The notes under the pieces were generated by a model that had not been told where the DNA came from, ran no database searches, and was given only the letters and a program-made list of their open reading frames with translations. The position numbers and the translations under genes are program-made. Shown here piece after piece: positions 10,596 through 21,466 of a stretch of 64,000 nt of DNA. The first letter of the stretch is position 1, and the number at the start of each line of letters is the position of its first letter. Source of the DNA: Fusarium oxysporum f. sp. lycopersici 4287 (taxonomy: Eukaryota; Ascomycota; Sordariomycetes; Hypocreales; Nectriaceae); contig NC_030990.1 of NCBI RefSeq assembly GCF_000149955.1, positions 496,001-560,000 on the forward strand, written 5' to 3'.

Positions 10596-13500
10596 TCAAG
10601 ACTCAATCCTGATGAAGAATTCCTGCTCATCATCCTTCTTCTCAACAATCGCCCTTTTCACAAGATCATCCGCAACAGCTAACCTCAACTTCTCCGCCGT
10701 ACACGGAGCATCTAGCACCAAAGGTTCACTAACGCCATTCATCTCCCTCGCTGCCTTGACAGCCTCTCTCAAAGCGAAGAACACTGCACAGCCCAAGAAC
10801 AGAGGAGGTTCTCCTACACCTTTGCTGCTCTGGATTGAGCCTAGCTTTGACCAATTGATGGTGTTGCCTTGGGAGTCGTGTTGGAGGGTGTTTACGTTGA
10901 AAACTTGGGGGATGTCGGAGAAACCTGGGAGAGGTTAGTAAGTGGGGGAAACAGATGAATGAGAGGTTGAAGTACCTGGGATTTTGTATGTTCCTGGACC
11001 TTTGGTGAAGATTTCGCCTGATTTCATCCAGAGGGATTCTTCCATTGTGAACAGACCTTGACCTTGGACGAAAGCGCCCTCGATTTGACCGTAGTCCATT
11101 GCTGGGTTGATAGATCGTCCGATGTCCTACAAAAAAGTCAGCGCTGACTGGCGGTTGTCACACTGGCGGCGTACCATCATGAGATCGGTCCTCAATACTG
11201 TCGAGTCTCCAGTAAGAGTATCCAGCTCTACCTCCGATATGGCCCTAAAGTCATCGTTAGCAAAACTCCCCCACAAGAATGATACGGTAAAACTTACACT
11301 CCTTGCGTAAAGTAGTAGTACCTAAACCCTCAAAGTTAGTAGAGCTTCACCACTAAAGATCAATCACTCACATAGGCAGAGGATCCTTCCAATCCCCCCA
11401 CTCGTACCCAATCCTCGGCATCTTCCAAAACCCATTCGCCGCCAAATTCACTCTATCCCTATACGCCGCATGCGCAATAACCGCCATACTAGCATCCTTA
11501 CCAAATTTCTCCCTATACGGCTTCAACCTCTCATTAATCTGATCACAGGCATTCTTCACAGCTTGACCGTTTATGTCACTACCAGACGATGCAGCGGTCG
11601 GTGAAGCATTGGCGACTTGGTCGGACTGGGACTCTTTGTTGTAGATAGAATCGACGCTCACGTTAAGCTCTTCGGCTGCGACTTGGGTCATTTTGGTGTA
11701 GAGCCCTTGACCCATTTCTGTGCCGCCGTGGTGGAGGAGGACGGAGCCGTCTTCGTAGATTTTGACGTAGGCTGCTGCTTGGTTGAGATGGAGGGCGGTT
11801 GCGAAACTGGTTTTGTAAGCAAGGGACTGCTTAAGTGTTTCGGGAGACGTACCTTAGACCAAACTTGGTTGGGATTCTAGAGATACCTCGCTTCTTGAAG
11901 CGATTCTGCACATTGAACTGTTTGATGGCGGACTTGCGCTTCTCCAACTCGGAGGAAGAACTAAGCTGCTCCATCATGGTGGGAACATGGAAGTCGTCTG
12001 TGATCTCCTGCAGGAAGGGTGTCCGTTGACCGACTTCGTACAAGTTCCGCATGCGAAGATCATCAACGTCCATGTTCAGAGACTCTGCAATCTTGAACAT
12101 AATCGTCTCAGTGATGTACATCCCCTGTGGACCACCAAATCCTCTGAACGCCGTGTTGCTGACTGTATTCGTCTTGCAGACGTGGCCTCGAATCCAAGCA
12201 TTGGGAATGTGATAGCAGTTATCAACGTGGGTACAAGCTCGGTCCCTATTATCGTTAGCACCTATCCCATCACCTCCAAGGGCATCTTACATGACTGCAC
12301 CGCTCATATCCAGCGAAGCACCCGCATTATTATAAATATCGATATCCAAAACCTGAATTTTACCCTGCTCATCAACACCAACCCTCCACTTTGACTGGAA
12401 CGGATGTCGCTGCCCACTAAACGCAATATCCTCATCACGATTCAACATCATCCTTACAGGCCTTGAAGTCTTTTGCGCCGCGAGAGCAAGATACATAGAC
12501 AGAGCCGTCGTTCGTGATTCTTTACCTCCATATGCACCTCCCATTCTTCGAACGCGCATGTTGACTCTGTTCATAGGCACACCGAGGACTTGAGCGGTGA
12601 AGACTTGGTTCTCCATGAGGTTTTGGGTCGAGATGTATACCTCCATTGAACCATCTTCCATGTGCGGAATTGCAAGGGCAGCGTTGGTTTCGAGATAGAA
12701 GTGTTCTTGGCCGCCCATGCGGGTGGTGCCCTCGAGGACGTGGGCGCATTTGCTGAATGCTTCGTCCAGAGAACCACTAAGGGCCTCACCCTTGCGGAGT
12801 TCTTTGCCGTGTTTGAAGAAACTCTTGGCTTTGATGGCTTCGTCGATTGTGAAGATGGCAGGGAGGCGCTTGTATGTTACTGTGACTGCATCGGTGGCAG
12901 CTCGAGCTTGAAGCGCTGTCTCGGCATAGATCATACCGATTACTTGACCGTAGTAGGTCGACTTTCCATCTGCAAAGATGAGCTCATCAAGAACAACAGG
13001 GCCCCAGGTATTCTGCTCTTTGGTGATGCTATCCTTGTCTATGTACCCGACTACACCGGGCATCTCCAAGGCAGTTGAGTAGTCTACGCTGAGAATCTCA
13101 GCATGAGCTACTTTGGACATGACCAAAGCTCCGAAGAGTTCGTTGTGCTGCCGTGGCATGTCATCAACATATTCTGCTTCGCCAGTACAGTGCTTGACGG
13201 CGGAGAGGTGAGGAATCGGACGGCCGACTTCCTTGGTACCCCGGTTCAACATTGACGAGGTGAAGTTGTCACGGTTACCTGAAGAAATACCGCGGTGGAT
13301 TTCTTCGATGAGATCGGCGTCGACTTCACCGAGACCTAGATCGTGAACCACTTCGTGCCAGAAGCGGAAGAACATGGAGATCGTGAGAACTGTAGCACGG
13401 TTAGGGACATATAAGTTGGATGCTTATAGGGATGAACTGACCTTTTCGGTAATGTGCCATGCCACCAGGTACTCCAAACGGAAGTCGGAACTGCTCCAGA

Positions 13501-15389
13501 AGCGCATCAATCGCAGCATCCAAGGTCTTCATGTCAGACCACTTCTTCCCCATGACTCCCTGCTGTGTCTTATCAGCCATAACAGTCGTCGGCGCCATAC
13601 CGCCAACGGCAAAAGCAGCGTCCTGAACAACACCATCCCCATCCAATTTAACTCTAAAACCAGAAGTGACGATAGCGATGTCATCGTCTTTCCTCTTCGC
13701 CTGCTTGTAAGCCTTCGTAATCTCGAGATTCTCTTGGCTCGGAAGCGGGATCACAATCTCTGTTATGACTCCATCTTCTGGAAGTGCAGTTGTTCTGTAG
13801 GACAAGAACCATGAAGATAACGGAATCTCAGTTGTGCCGCGAGCTTGAGAATGGATCTTTACCTTAGCGCCTGCAGCTAGAAGAACGGGTGCAGAGTCAG
13901 AGATGGGACTTGCTGTAGCTAGACTTCCTGCAAGACTAGCCACGTTCCGAATCTGTCGGCCAGCGAAGTACCGAAGTTGTTTTCGAAGGGCTTCTAGCGC
14001 TGAAGCTCGTCTACCAAGCTTGGCGTAGAGCGTAGTACACATCTCCTCAACCTTGGTCAAGGAAAGGTTTCCAGGTATACTGATATTCTTCAGCGATTCC
14101 AGCTCAGCCTGTTCCATCTGCAGAGGATCGACAGTGAAACTATTCAGCTCAGCGATATCTGCTGCAAACACGGAGACGCGATAAGCTCTCTTCTTGAAGC
14201 GAACTTCGATCTGCGTCTCACTCGCGCCACCCACGATCTTGGCCTCTGGATACATGCCCTTCAAGTCGATCAACTGTTGGAGGTTTGTTGGTCGGAACCA
14301 GAGTCGTCGATCATCGCCGTAGCATATCGGTTGAGGTTCGTACTTTCGTAGCGCTGGTGGGAAGATGGGCTCTGTTGAGGGGTCGTATGGTAAGAATGTC
14401 TCTCCGAATGCAGGTTTGTCAGGGGATCTTGGAGGTGTACTTGGTGTTTCGTGAGGCCTGGGAGCTGTGATGGGCGTCTCCATCTCTTTCGGGTTCGATT
14501 CATCCACGGCAGTTGAGCCGCAGCCTTTTGAGTCGGGATTATCTCGACAGCAGCCTCCAGGACGACCGCAAGAGCCTGTCTTGTTTTCTTCACGCGCGAC
14601 TGTCGCATAGTCGTCTTCTGTGTTCTTCTCGGGAGTTATCTCTTTGCCATTGATCTCGGCGATGGTCCCGTTGAGGTCCTCTGTGATGAAAGTTCGTGCT
14701 GCTTCGAAAATGGGTTTGTAGCCGGTCTAATCAGTGTAAGCAGATGAAAGAAAAGCTATCTGGGGGTAGCTTACACATCGACAGAGGTTTCCGTCAAGGT
14801 GCCCCTGTAACTCGACTTCGGAGTTGGTAAGGTGGAATTTCCCATCTTGGTATGAGTTTCTGATGAGTGCATACAAGCTCATGACAATTCCCGGCGTACA
14901 GAAGCCGCACTGCGTACCACTACTCCAATTAACCTCATACCTTCATTCAACCCATAATTTCACTTACTGCATCTTCGCAATCCTCTCCTGAAGCGGATGC
15001 GGCCTCTTGACAGTCCCCAAACCCTCAACAGTGATGAGACTCTTGCCATCAACGCCAACAAGTGGATACAAACAAGCATTTACAGCAAAATGTCTCACCC
15101 GTCCATCTTCCAAAGTCTGTAGCACTACAGTGCATGCTCCACAACCTCCTTCTCCGCATCCTAATTTCGTCCCTTTCAAAGAATCTTGAGCTCGGATCCA
15201 ATCGAGAAGAACCCAATCGGGATTGGGGTTCTTTACCGTGACTGGTCGGCCATTGATGTAGAATTTTATATCGGAGGTTCTGTATGTTGTTTTTATGAGG
15301 GCTGCGAGGGATTCAATGGGGGTTTTGGGGGCTGTTTCATCGGTGTCGGATAGGGGCGGTGATGGGAGAGCATCTTGTGAAGCCTTCAT
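10596..15389 (-). CDS. hxA: xanthine dehydrogenase (purine hydroxylase I type)
   Basis: A large multi-exon molybdoflavoenzyme of roughly 1,400 residues that oxidises hypoxanthine to xanthine and uric acid. Domains in order: plant-type 2Fe-2S ([12 protein letters not shown], about 15140), second 2Fe-2S (QCGFCTPG and NLCRC, about 14780-14930), FAD domain ([29 protein letters not shown]), and the molybdopterin domains ([41 protein letters not shown]). [11 protein letters not shown] near the C terminus carries the catalytic Glu. All cofactor motifs are present. Start ATG 15389 (MKASQD); the frame further upstream opens only at TTG. Exon joins checked include CA/TGGTACGCAG after exon 1, CGATGT/ACCGGC, and AAAG/TTCTCACG. 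An unusual linker holding four cysteines (about 14518-14575) lies between the Fe-S and FAD parts. The symbol follows the Aspergillus nidulans gene. Confidence 0.93.
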
Positions 15390-15545
15390 TGTAGTGATGT
15401 GAATACTGAGTGAGATAGACGTCAATTGGTACAGATGAATACAGAATTAGGTTTGGCAATTCATCAAACATCAAATGGAAGAAACAAAAAGGTCAGCTCA
15501 ACTATCCCCCTCCCCTCTAAAGTCAGCCACTCGGACTAGTTGTAG

Positions 15546-15756
15546 TTATCACGAACTATCATCCCACCCTTGTCCAGTCCCCATCCTTGAATGATACGCC
15601 ACCCAACGACTCCCCCGCATTATCACAACGGCCCCATTCTTGTTGATTGGCCTATTCCCGGGATTTAAATATTGAAGCGTTATCTCCCGTTGTGTTTCCG
15701 GGACGTTGTACATAAATGAGGGGTTTGTGTGGCCGAGATAACCGAATTATCTATCT
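15546..15756. promoter_or_regulatory. cluster of GATA-factor (AreA/NIT2-type) sites upstream of xanthine dehydrogenase
   Basis: Six matches to HGATAR on either strand lie 157-367 bp upstream of the XDH start: TTATCA 15546-15551, TTATCA 15620-15625, TTATCT 15680-15685, AGATAA 15736-15741, TTATCT 15747-15752 and CTATCT 15751-15756. Purine catabolism in ascomycetes is known to need AreA-type GATA factors plus the UaY regulator. No perfect TCGG-N6-CCGA (UaY) site was found by eye in the same stretch. That these sites are functional is inference from position and density. Confidence 0.5.
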
Positions 15757-16003
15757 AACTCGAAAGTGGGAGGAGGATGCCCACTTCTGTTACTAATATT
15801 CCCGAATTATTACTTTACCCCGCGTCGATGCTGTAGATTGAGGATCTGCTTGCATGAACTCGAGTGGTTTGGGGACCTATTGAATTGGAGGAATAGTCAT
15901 TCCCTTTATTATACTTTCTCATTTTGATAGGTAATCTATTTGTTTCACAAGAGTGGCACAGTCTCTTCAACGCATGGATAGGCGAATGCAGACCCTCTTG
16001 ACC

Positions 16004-17806
16004 TCATTCTATGGTCCAATCTCCATCGAACATGGGGTTAATCTTCAGCTGACCCAGCATATCCTCGCCCACATTCTTCTTATCAACTTCCTTATCGCCA
16101 ATTGTCCAGTTTGTGATATGAATACCCAGCGTCAAGTTCCCCTGCCCAGGAGTGTAATTATCCATTCCCTCACCCGCGTCCATACCAACGACGCTTCTCC
16201 CAAGCCTAAGTTCTGCGTCTTTATGTAACATCTCAAAGCGCACATTAGACATCTTCAAGTCGAGGTTTTGCATCGGAGCAATCGTCATGAGCGCTGCACA
16301 AATCCCCTCGCAGACAACATCGTCAATATTGACTTGCATCGTCCTCCGAGTATCAATCTCTTTTGGATCACCATAGAACGGCGATGCGCCCAGAATAGCT
16401 GACGGAACATACGCATCGGGCTTGATCCACCGATTATGAATGATGCGAAGCTTGCTTACAGACACGTCGCTTACATTACGTGGTTTCCAGCCCACCTGAA
16501 TAATCGCGTTGTTCCGGGCTTTCCAAATCGTAAGAGCGTGAAGTTGGGCTCCCGAGTGATATAGTTTGATGGCATCGTCATTGACGTGCCAGAAAACATC
16601 GCGAACTGAACCTCTGTACATCTGGGTTCCGTCGGTTTGGAAGTAATATGCCCCAACTTGCTTGTAATCACGGATATAGGCGCTGACCTTGTTGTCTTCC
16701 TCGTGAGGAGTGCTGTTCATAGGATAGAGATCCATGGTGTTGAATGGCGGGGAGTTCAGAGTTGGACCAATGCAGTGCCATGTCTGATTATCCATTACGG
16801 ACTGGTGCCAAAACATGCGGAGACTGTACCGGTCGTCCTTCACCGAAGTATAGTTCTTGACTGTGTTGGCCATGTATACATAGTTCTCGCCCGACAGCAC
16901 TCCATAGCCGACTGTATGAAAAGTGGTGTGTTTCGTTGTGTATTCCAACGCTGCTTTGACGTAGGCACCAGGCTCGAAATATACATAGTGAGTGTTCGGA
17001 TGCAACTTGATATGGTCTTTGCCGACAATGCCATCCTTCTCTATCCAATGAATTCCAGGTTCGAAGATCATGGTTGGTTTGGACCCGAAAGTGTCTTGCG
17101 TCACCTTGCCTGAGTGGATGACTTGGACATTGCTGGATGTCTTAGACGGAACAAGGACTTTGGGAAGAGGCGGGCTGGCGAAGATGATAAGACCATTCTT
17201 AGGCTCCTCGCTGACAATGACACCACCATCATTCACATAATCAGTGCCGTTGGACCTGTACGTGACGAGATCATCCCGAAACTCAACAGAGAATCTCGCC
17301 CCAGACTTTTGGAAAGGTACTCGAATCAAGACAGTATTATCCTTTGGGCTCTTGACTTTGAAACCAAGATCAACAGGGCGAATCACAACGTTGGAGGCTG
17401 GGCCAATCGAAGATCCGTCGGTAGTAACAATCCGAACATCGACATCTTTGCGGTAAATAAACTGCGTCCAAGCCATGCTGATGCCCTCATCTGCCTCAAT
17501 GGTAATCCCGTCTCCATCCGCAAAGTCATACTCTTTCTCAGGCTGAGCTGGGTCGAACATCTTGCCGTTGCCGTTACGGGGAATTGACTCATAGACGAAA
17601 GAGTGATGGAAGTCATCTTCACCCGCCAGTGAAATAGAGACCTTATATCGCCGTGAACGTCGAATCTCATCAGCCGCTACCGAAGCATTGGTGTTAATGA
17701 CTGAGTTGTCGTGCCACCATGTCGTGACATCAGGTTTAGGTTCTTTTACTTCGCAAAGTCGGGCTGCTGTGAGGAAGCCGAAGAACTTCCAGCATGGTAG
17801 TACCAT
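16004..17806 (-). CDS. GH49 family glycosidase (dextranase/isopullulanase-like)
   Basis: A 600-residue single-exon protein. The N terminus (MVLPCWKFFGFLTAARL) is short and hydrophobic and could be a signal peptide or the remnant of one. WWHDNSVINT, near residue 30, is the usual start of GH49 mature enzymes. An N-terminal beta-sandwich is followed by a right-handed beta-helix. GHWIEKDG-like and HTVGYGVLSGE strands precede the catalytic region, where YYFQTDGTQMYRGS (about 16590-16640) and DVFWHVNDDAIKLYHSG supply the three Asp expected for GH49 (one in TDG, two in NDD). GH49 enzymes hydrolyse dextran or pullulan by inversion, outside the cell. Which substrate applies cannot be told from sequence alone. 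The gene lies 3' of the XDH promoter and in the same orientation. Confidence 0.85.
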   Translation of the reverse strand: MVLPCWKFFGFLTAARLCEVKEPKPDVTTWWHDNSVINTNASVAADEIRRSRRYKVSISLAGEDDFHHSFVYESIPRNGNGKMFDPAQPEKEYDFADGDGITIEADEGISMAWTQFIYRKDVDVRIVTTDGSSIGPASNVVIRPVDLGFKVKSPKDNTVLIRVPFQKSGARFSVEFRDDLVTYRSNGTDYVNDGGVIVSEEPKNGLIIFASPPLPKVLVPSKTSSNVQVIHSGKVTQDTFGSKPTMIFEPGIHWIEKDGIVGKDHIKLHPNTHYVYFEPGAYVKAALEYTTKHTTFHTVGYGVLSGENYVYMANTVKNYTSVKDDRYSLRMFWHQSVMDNQTWHCIGPTLNSPPFNTMDLYPMNSTPHEEDNKVSAYIRDYKQVGAYYFQTDGTQMYRGSVRDVFWHVNDDAIKLYHSGAQLHALTIWKARNNAIIQVGWKPRNVSDVSVSKLRIIHNRWIKPDAYVPSAILGASPFYGDPKEIDTRRTMQVNIDDVVCEGICAALMTIAPMQNLDLKMSNVRFEMLHKDAELRLGRSVVGMDAGEGMDNYTPGQGNLTLGIHITNWTIGDKEVDKKNVGEDMLGQLKINPMFDGDWTIE

Positions 17807-18362
17807 ATTTGTAACTAGCGATTCAAAAGGGAATAATCTTAGCCCTTAAAAAATGCTCAGTCATGCTCGGCTTCTTAGGTATAAATATTGCCAGCAGACC
17901 TCATCTTACAGATGAAGTCACATACTTGAACATAGTCACATGTCAAGAGGCCTCATTGCGTGTCAATTGCTTGATCAGATATAGAAACGGACCGACAAGA
18001 TGTTGTTGGTCCAATGATAGGCTCTATGCCGAGACCCCATACATCTTGGCATCCACAGACTTTAGCGAGTAAAGCCGACTGATTCCTGCGGGTGCGGCAA
18101 TTTCATGCAAATACATGTCAAAACTTCCCGAGAATCACTCCGGAGTGACAAGAAACTCTTCTGGTGGCGCCAGTGATCAAGGGAATAAATATTGTGACTT
18201 TGGACTATGTAGAAGACTTGTGTATGAAGCGTTTATTGCTCTTGGTTCGAGGCTGAACATAGCAATCACGCTTCGAATTGACTTATGCTACTGCCTGCCT
18301 CTGACAGCTTTGCAAGATACCATTTGACATTAACCCATCCAAGAAAGAATGGCCAGTCGAGT
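17807..18362. other. intergenic, no gene seen
   Basis: About 550 bp forming the GH49 promoter and the downstream region of the small secreted protein gene. Nothing recognisable. Confidence 0.5.
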
Positions 18363-18792
18363 CTAGCACTTGAACTTCATAGACTTCCACTCATCTCCAG
18401 TGTTGAAGCAGTCATAGAGATTAAGGCCCTTCTGGGAACAGCCCTGGCAGTTCTTCTGCCTATATCTAATCACTAAAGTAAAAGCTGGTAAGCAGGGCTC
18501 GATATCATGTTGATAGGGATTACAACTCACTTTGACAGCTGCTTTTCTTTCTCTCTGCCATGCTAACAGCATGGTCTGCACCAGCCAGGTCTTTGATGCA
18601 ATGCCCACTCTGGAAACTTTTTCTGGATCGCTGGGTATGGCATGTAGTGGTAGTCTAGAACCTAGCCGTTACGTCGGCAGCTCGGCTCTCGAGATGAGAC
18701 TCTAGGCCAGCGGGAAGGGTGTCAATAGGGTTGGCTAGGGCTGGAGCAGCGAGGAAAGCAATGACTGTGGTGGTGAAGACGTTGAAGGGCAT
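18363..18792 (-). CDS. small secreted cysteine-rich protein (effector-like), three exons
   Basis: No single open frame shows this gene; it appears only after splicing. Exon 1 is 18673-18792 (40 codons): MPFNVFTTTVIAFLAAPALA is a strong signal peptide with an ALA/N cleavage site. Intron 1 is 18610-18672 (63 bp, GTAACG...CCAG), exon 2 is 18531-18609, intron 2 is 18473-18530 (58 bp, GTGAGT...TTTAG), and exon 3 is 18363-18472 ending in TAG. The total is 309 nt, or 102 residues. The mature part of about 80 residues has six cysteines (in SGHC, KSSC, KNC, QGC, LYDC and the final KFKC), enough for three disulfides, and no homology I recognise. A TATAAATA box lies about 95 bp upstream of the ATG. Size, signal peptide and even cysteine number are typical of fungal effectors or antimicrobial peptides; the role is unknown. 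Confidence 0.7.
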
Positions 18793-20273
18793 GTTGGGCA
18801 GGAGGGTTGGTATACAAGTCCAGATGGAGGCAGTGTTGGATAAAGATGAAGACGGGAAGATGAAGAGTCATTCAGATATTTATAGTCGTGATGTCCTGGG
18901 AGGAGAAGGTTTAGCAAGCGTGATTCCCTTTCCTGCTTCATGCATTCAACATGTTGTGGCAATCAATATCACTACGCCGCTTGACTGCAAATATGCGGTG
19001 TGTTCTGGCGTCCATTCAATGCGAGGATATCAATATCTGCGGTTTACTAACTTCCGGATTGATACGGCTCCCAAGAAAACGTCCCTGAGGAAGGCTGCAG
19101 GAACTGCAATAGTGCCTGCAATCAGCAGTCTGTATAATGGTTTTATTTGAACCCGCATAAATGGCCCCCAAGAAACAATGCTGGGACCTCAATGGAGCTG
19201 ATACGTACTGCATATATCCCGCATTTTTATATGTATATGAAGGTCTAGATTCAAGGCAACACCGCCTATTTGAAAGCACTGCGTAAAAACATGTACATAT
19301 ACTAAGTTAGCTGGCGTTTCTGGCGTTGCTGAAAATAAGAGTCGGGATCCGATTTATAGTAAGGACGAGGCTCGCCTATCATCACCACATTGAGGAGACC
19401 AGTCATCGAGGGTTGAATAGTTGATAGCAATCCATGTCTAAAGATGCGTTCAACTGGTCAATTCCAACGAAGAACAAAGTTCCAAAGCCTGCATAGTGAT
19501 TATGGGATCTCAGCCACCGGGCAGCTACAAATCACATTCTAGCAGGGGCTCGTGAACTCAGCTGAAAAGGGAGCCGGATCATCCAGCCGAAACAGGGATC
19601 ATGTAGGCTCGGAGTTTTTAACACGATGCAAGCAACTCTAATTGGGCTCTCCCTTTATGAATTACCCAAAAGAATGGTACGAGCTAGTTGTGTGGCATTG
19701 GGGGCAGAAAAGAAAGTCTAGACTGAGGACTGAGGGTGTATAGAAAAGCACACTGATAGGGGCGGCTTCAAATTGGAGCCTTATGTGTTGAATGAGATAT
19801 TATAATTGAACCTCGCGTAGCTCTGTTTCATGGTAGCTGAGTTTGTTGCTCTCTGGATGGTCAGTCGATCAAGGCCAAGATCTAGGCCGTAGCCCGGTGG
19901 CAAATATTAGAACCTCTTCGACCCCGATGGTCGTCCTTGGCAGTCTTTTTAATCGCATCGAGGTCCACTATTCTGCAGTTCGCCTGAACATTTTAACAGA
20001 CTCGGTTGCGCGCGTCACAGACGGAGCATACGTCCCCGCCGGAAGAAACACAAAGAGACAGGGACACATACCTTCCTGCAGCCAAGCCGGCTACATCGGG
20101 TTCAGTGCTTTGTTTAAGTGCAAGCCAAGAGCATCTTGGGGTTTAATGGGATAAACGTATCAAGAGATTAGGTGAAATCTTATCAAGAATTCAGGTAAAA
20201 GTCTAAAGCGCAGAAAAGCAAAGGTGTAGTCAAACTCAAGAAGTTCATTATCTAATATTCTTTTAAACACATA
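18793..20273. other. intergenic, no gene seen
   Basis: About 1.5 kb. The first 100 bp hold the TATA box of the small secreted protein gene. Short open frames elsewhere have no recognisable content, splice logic or repeats. Confidence 0.45.
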
Positions 20274-21466
20274 CTAAGCTCTCTTCAATGCCTCAGTTCT
20301 CGACAGGCTGTTGGGGTCAAGGTAAGGCTTCTCGCCAATGCCTACAGCCCTATGACCCGTGCGCTCACCAAGACCATCGTAATCATTCGTGGCGCTATGG
20401 AATGCACTGCGGTTATCCCAGAATGCTATGTTTCATTAGCTTGGCCCTCAACCACCAACTCAATAAGAGTACTTACCAATATCGTTGGGACTTCTCCAGC
20501 GGAAGCGAACCTGAAGATCATGGTTCTGCTCAATCCTCTTGTAGAGCGACTCCAAGATCTCTCTGCTCTCGCGCTCGCTCAGCTCATTAATGCGCTTGGG
20601 GAAGTTTCCAATCGCAAAGATAGACTTCCATCCCGTGACGGGATTTGTTCGAACAACGGGGTGAATAGCCTTGAGCTCATCGCCAATATTAGCGGGATTT
20701 CCTCTCGGTTCCTCGTAGACCTTGTAATGATCCGGTCTCGCATCTCGTGCCCTCAAAAACCCTTCGCCAGAAAACGTAGCAGTCAAGCCCTCAAAGAACT
20801 TCCTATAAGGATCGCTATATCGATCATAGAGTTCATATCCCGAAGCCCAAAGGGTATCGCCACCTCCGGCCGGGAGTTTTGTAAGTCTCAGACTCGTGTA
20901 ATCAGCGGGATACTGCTCGAATTGGATATCGCTGTGCCAGCTTGCAGCGCCTTGCTTTCGATCATCACGATCCTTGATTTTGTCCTGGAAGAACTCAACG
21001 TTTGATGAAATAACGCTGATTTCATTGTCGTCTACGCCGAATTCATTGGTGCTGTTGAGGAGAGGGTGGATGTGAAGTGTTGAGTCCTTGGGTTTGTTGG
21101 TTAGTTCGCCGAGGCGGTGGACGAGCTGCTTGTGCTGTTCGTCTGTGAGGTTGTCTTGGGCGCGGAAAAAGACGACACCTCGCTGTGAGACTGGAGATCA
21201 TATGTTAGAGGTGAGTCTGGTGAGTGGGGATGGGACGCACTGGTGATGGCGAGATCGCGGATCAGTTCGTCTGCGTTTGGGGCGTTGATGATGTCGTCGA
21301 CGAGGTTGACTTTGGGATATTCACGTCCGATGACGGGGGTCGACTCTTCAAAGGTGAATTTGTCGAGAGCTCCAGAGGGCTGAAGGGGTTTTGGGTACTT
21401 GTTGGCTTCGACGTTGAGCGGCACGATGCGCTCAGCCTGTTGAGTGATGGTAGCAGTAGTCGACAT
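20274..21466 (-). CDS. TauD/TfdA-family alpha-ketoglutarate-dependent dioxygenase
   Basis: A non-haem Fe(II) dioxygenase from three exons. Intron 1 (GTGCGT...CCAG, about 21191-21240) joins DLAIT to ISQRGVVFFRAQ. Intron 2 (GTAAGT...ATAG, about 20434-20488) joins SPNDI to AFWDNRSAFH. The facial triad is visible: WHSDIQF gives the His and Asp, and DNRSAFHSATND gives the distal His. The Arg that binds alpha-ketoglutarate is in TGHRAVGIG near the C terminus. Family members release sulfite from taurine or other sulfonates, or cleave alkyl sulfates, so the likely role is sulfur scavenging. Start ATG 21466; stop TAG at 20274-20276. It is divergent from the Zn2Cys6 gene at 22751, which may control it. 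The exact substrate is not deducible. Confidence 0.88.
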
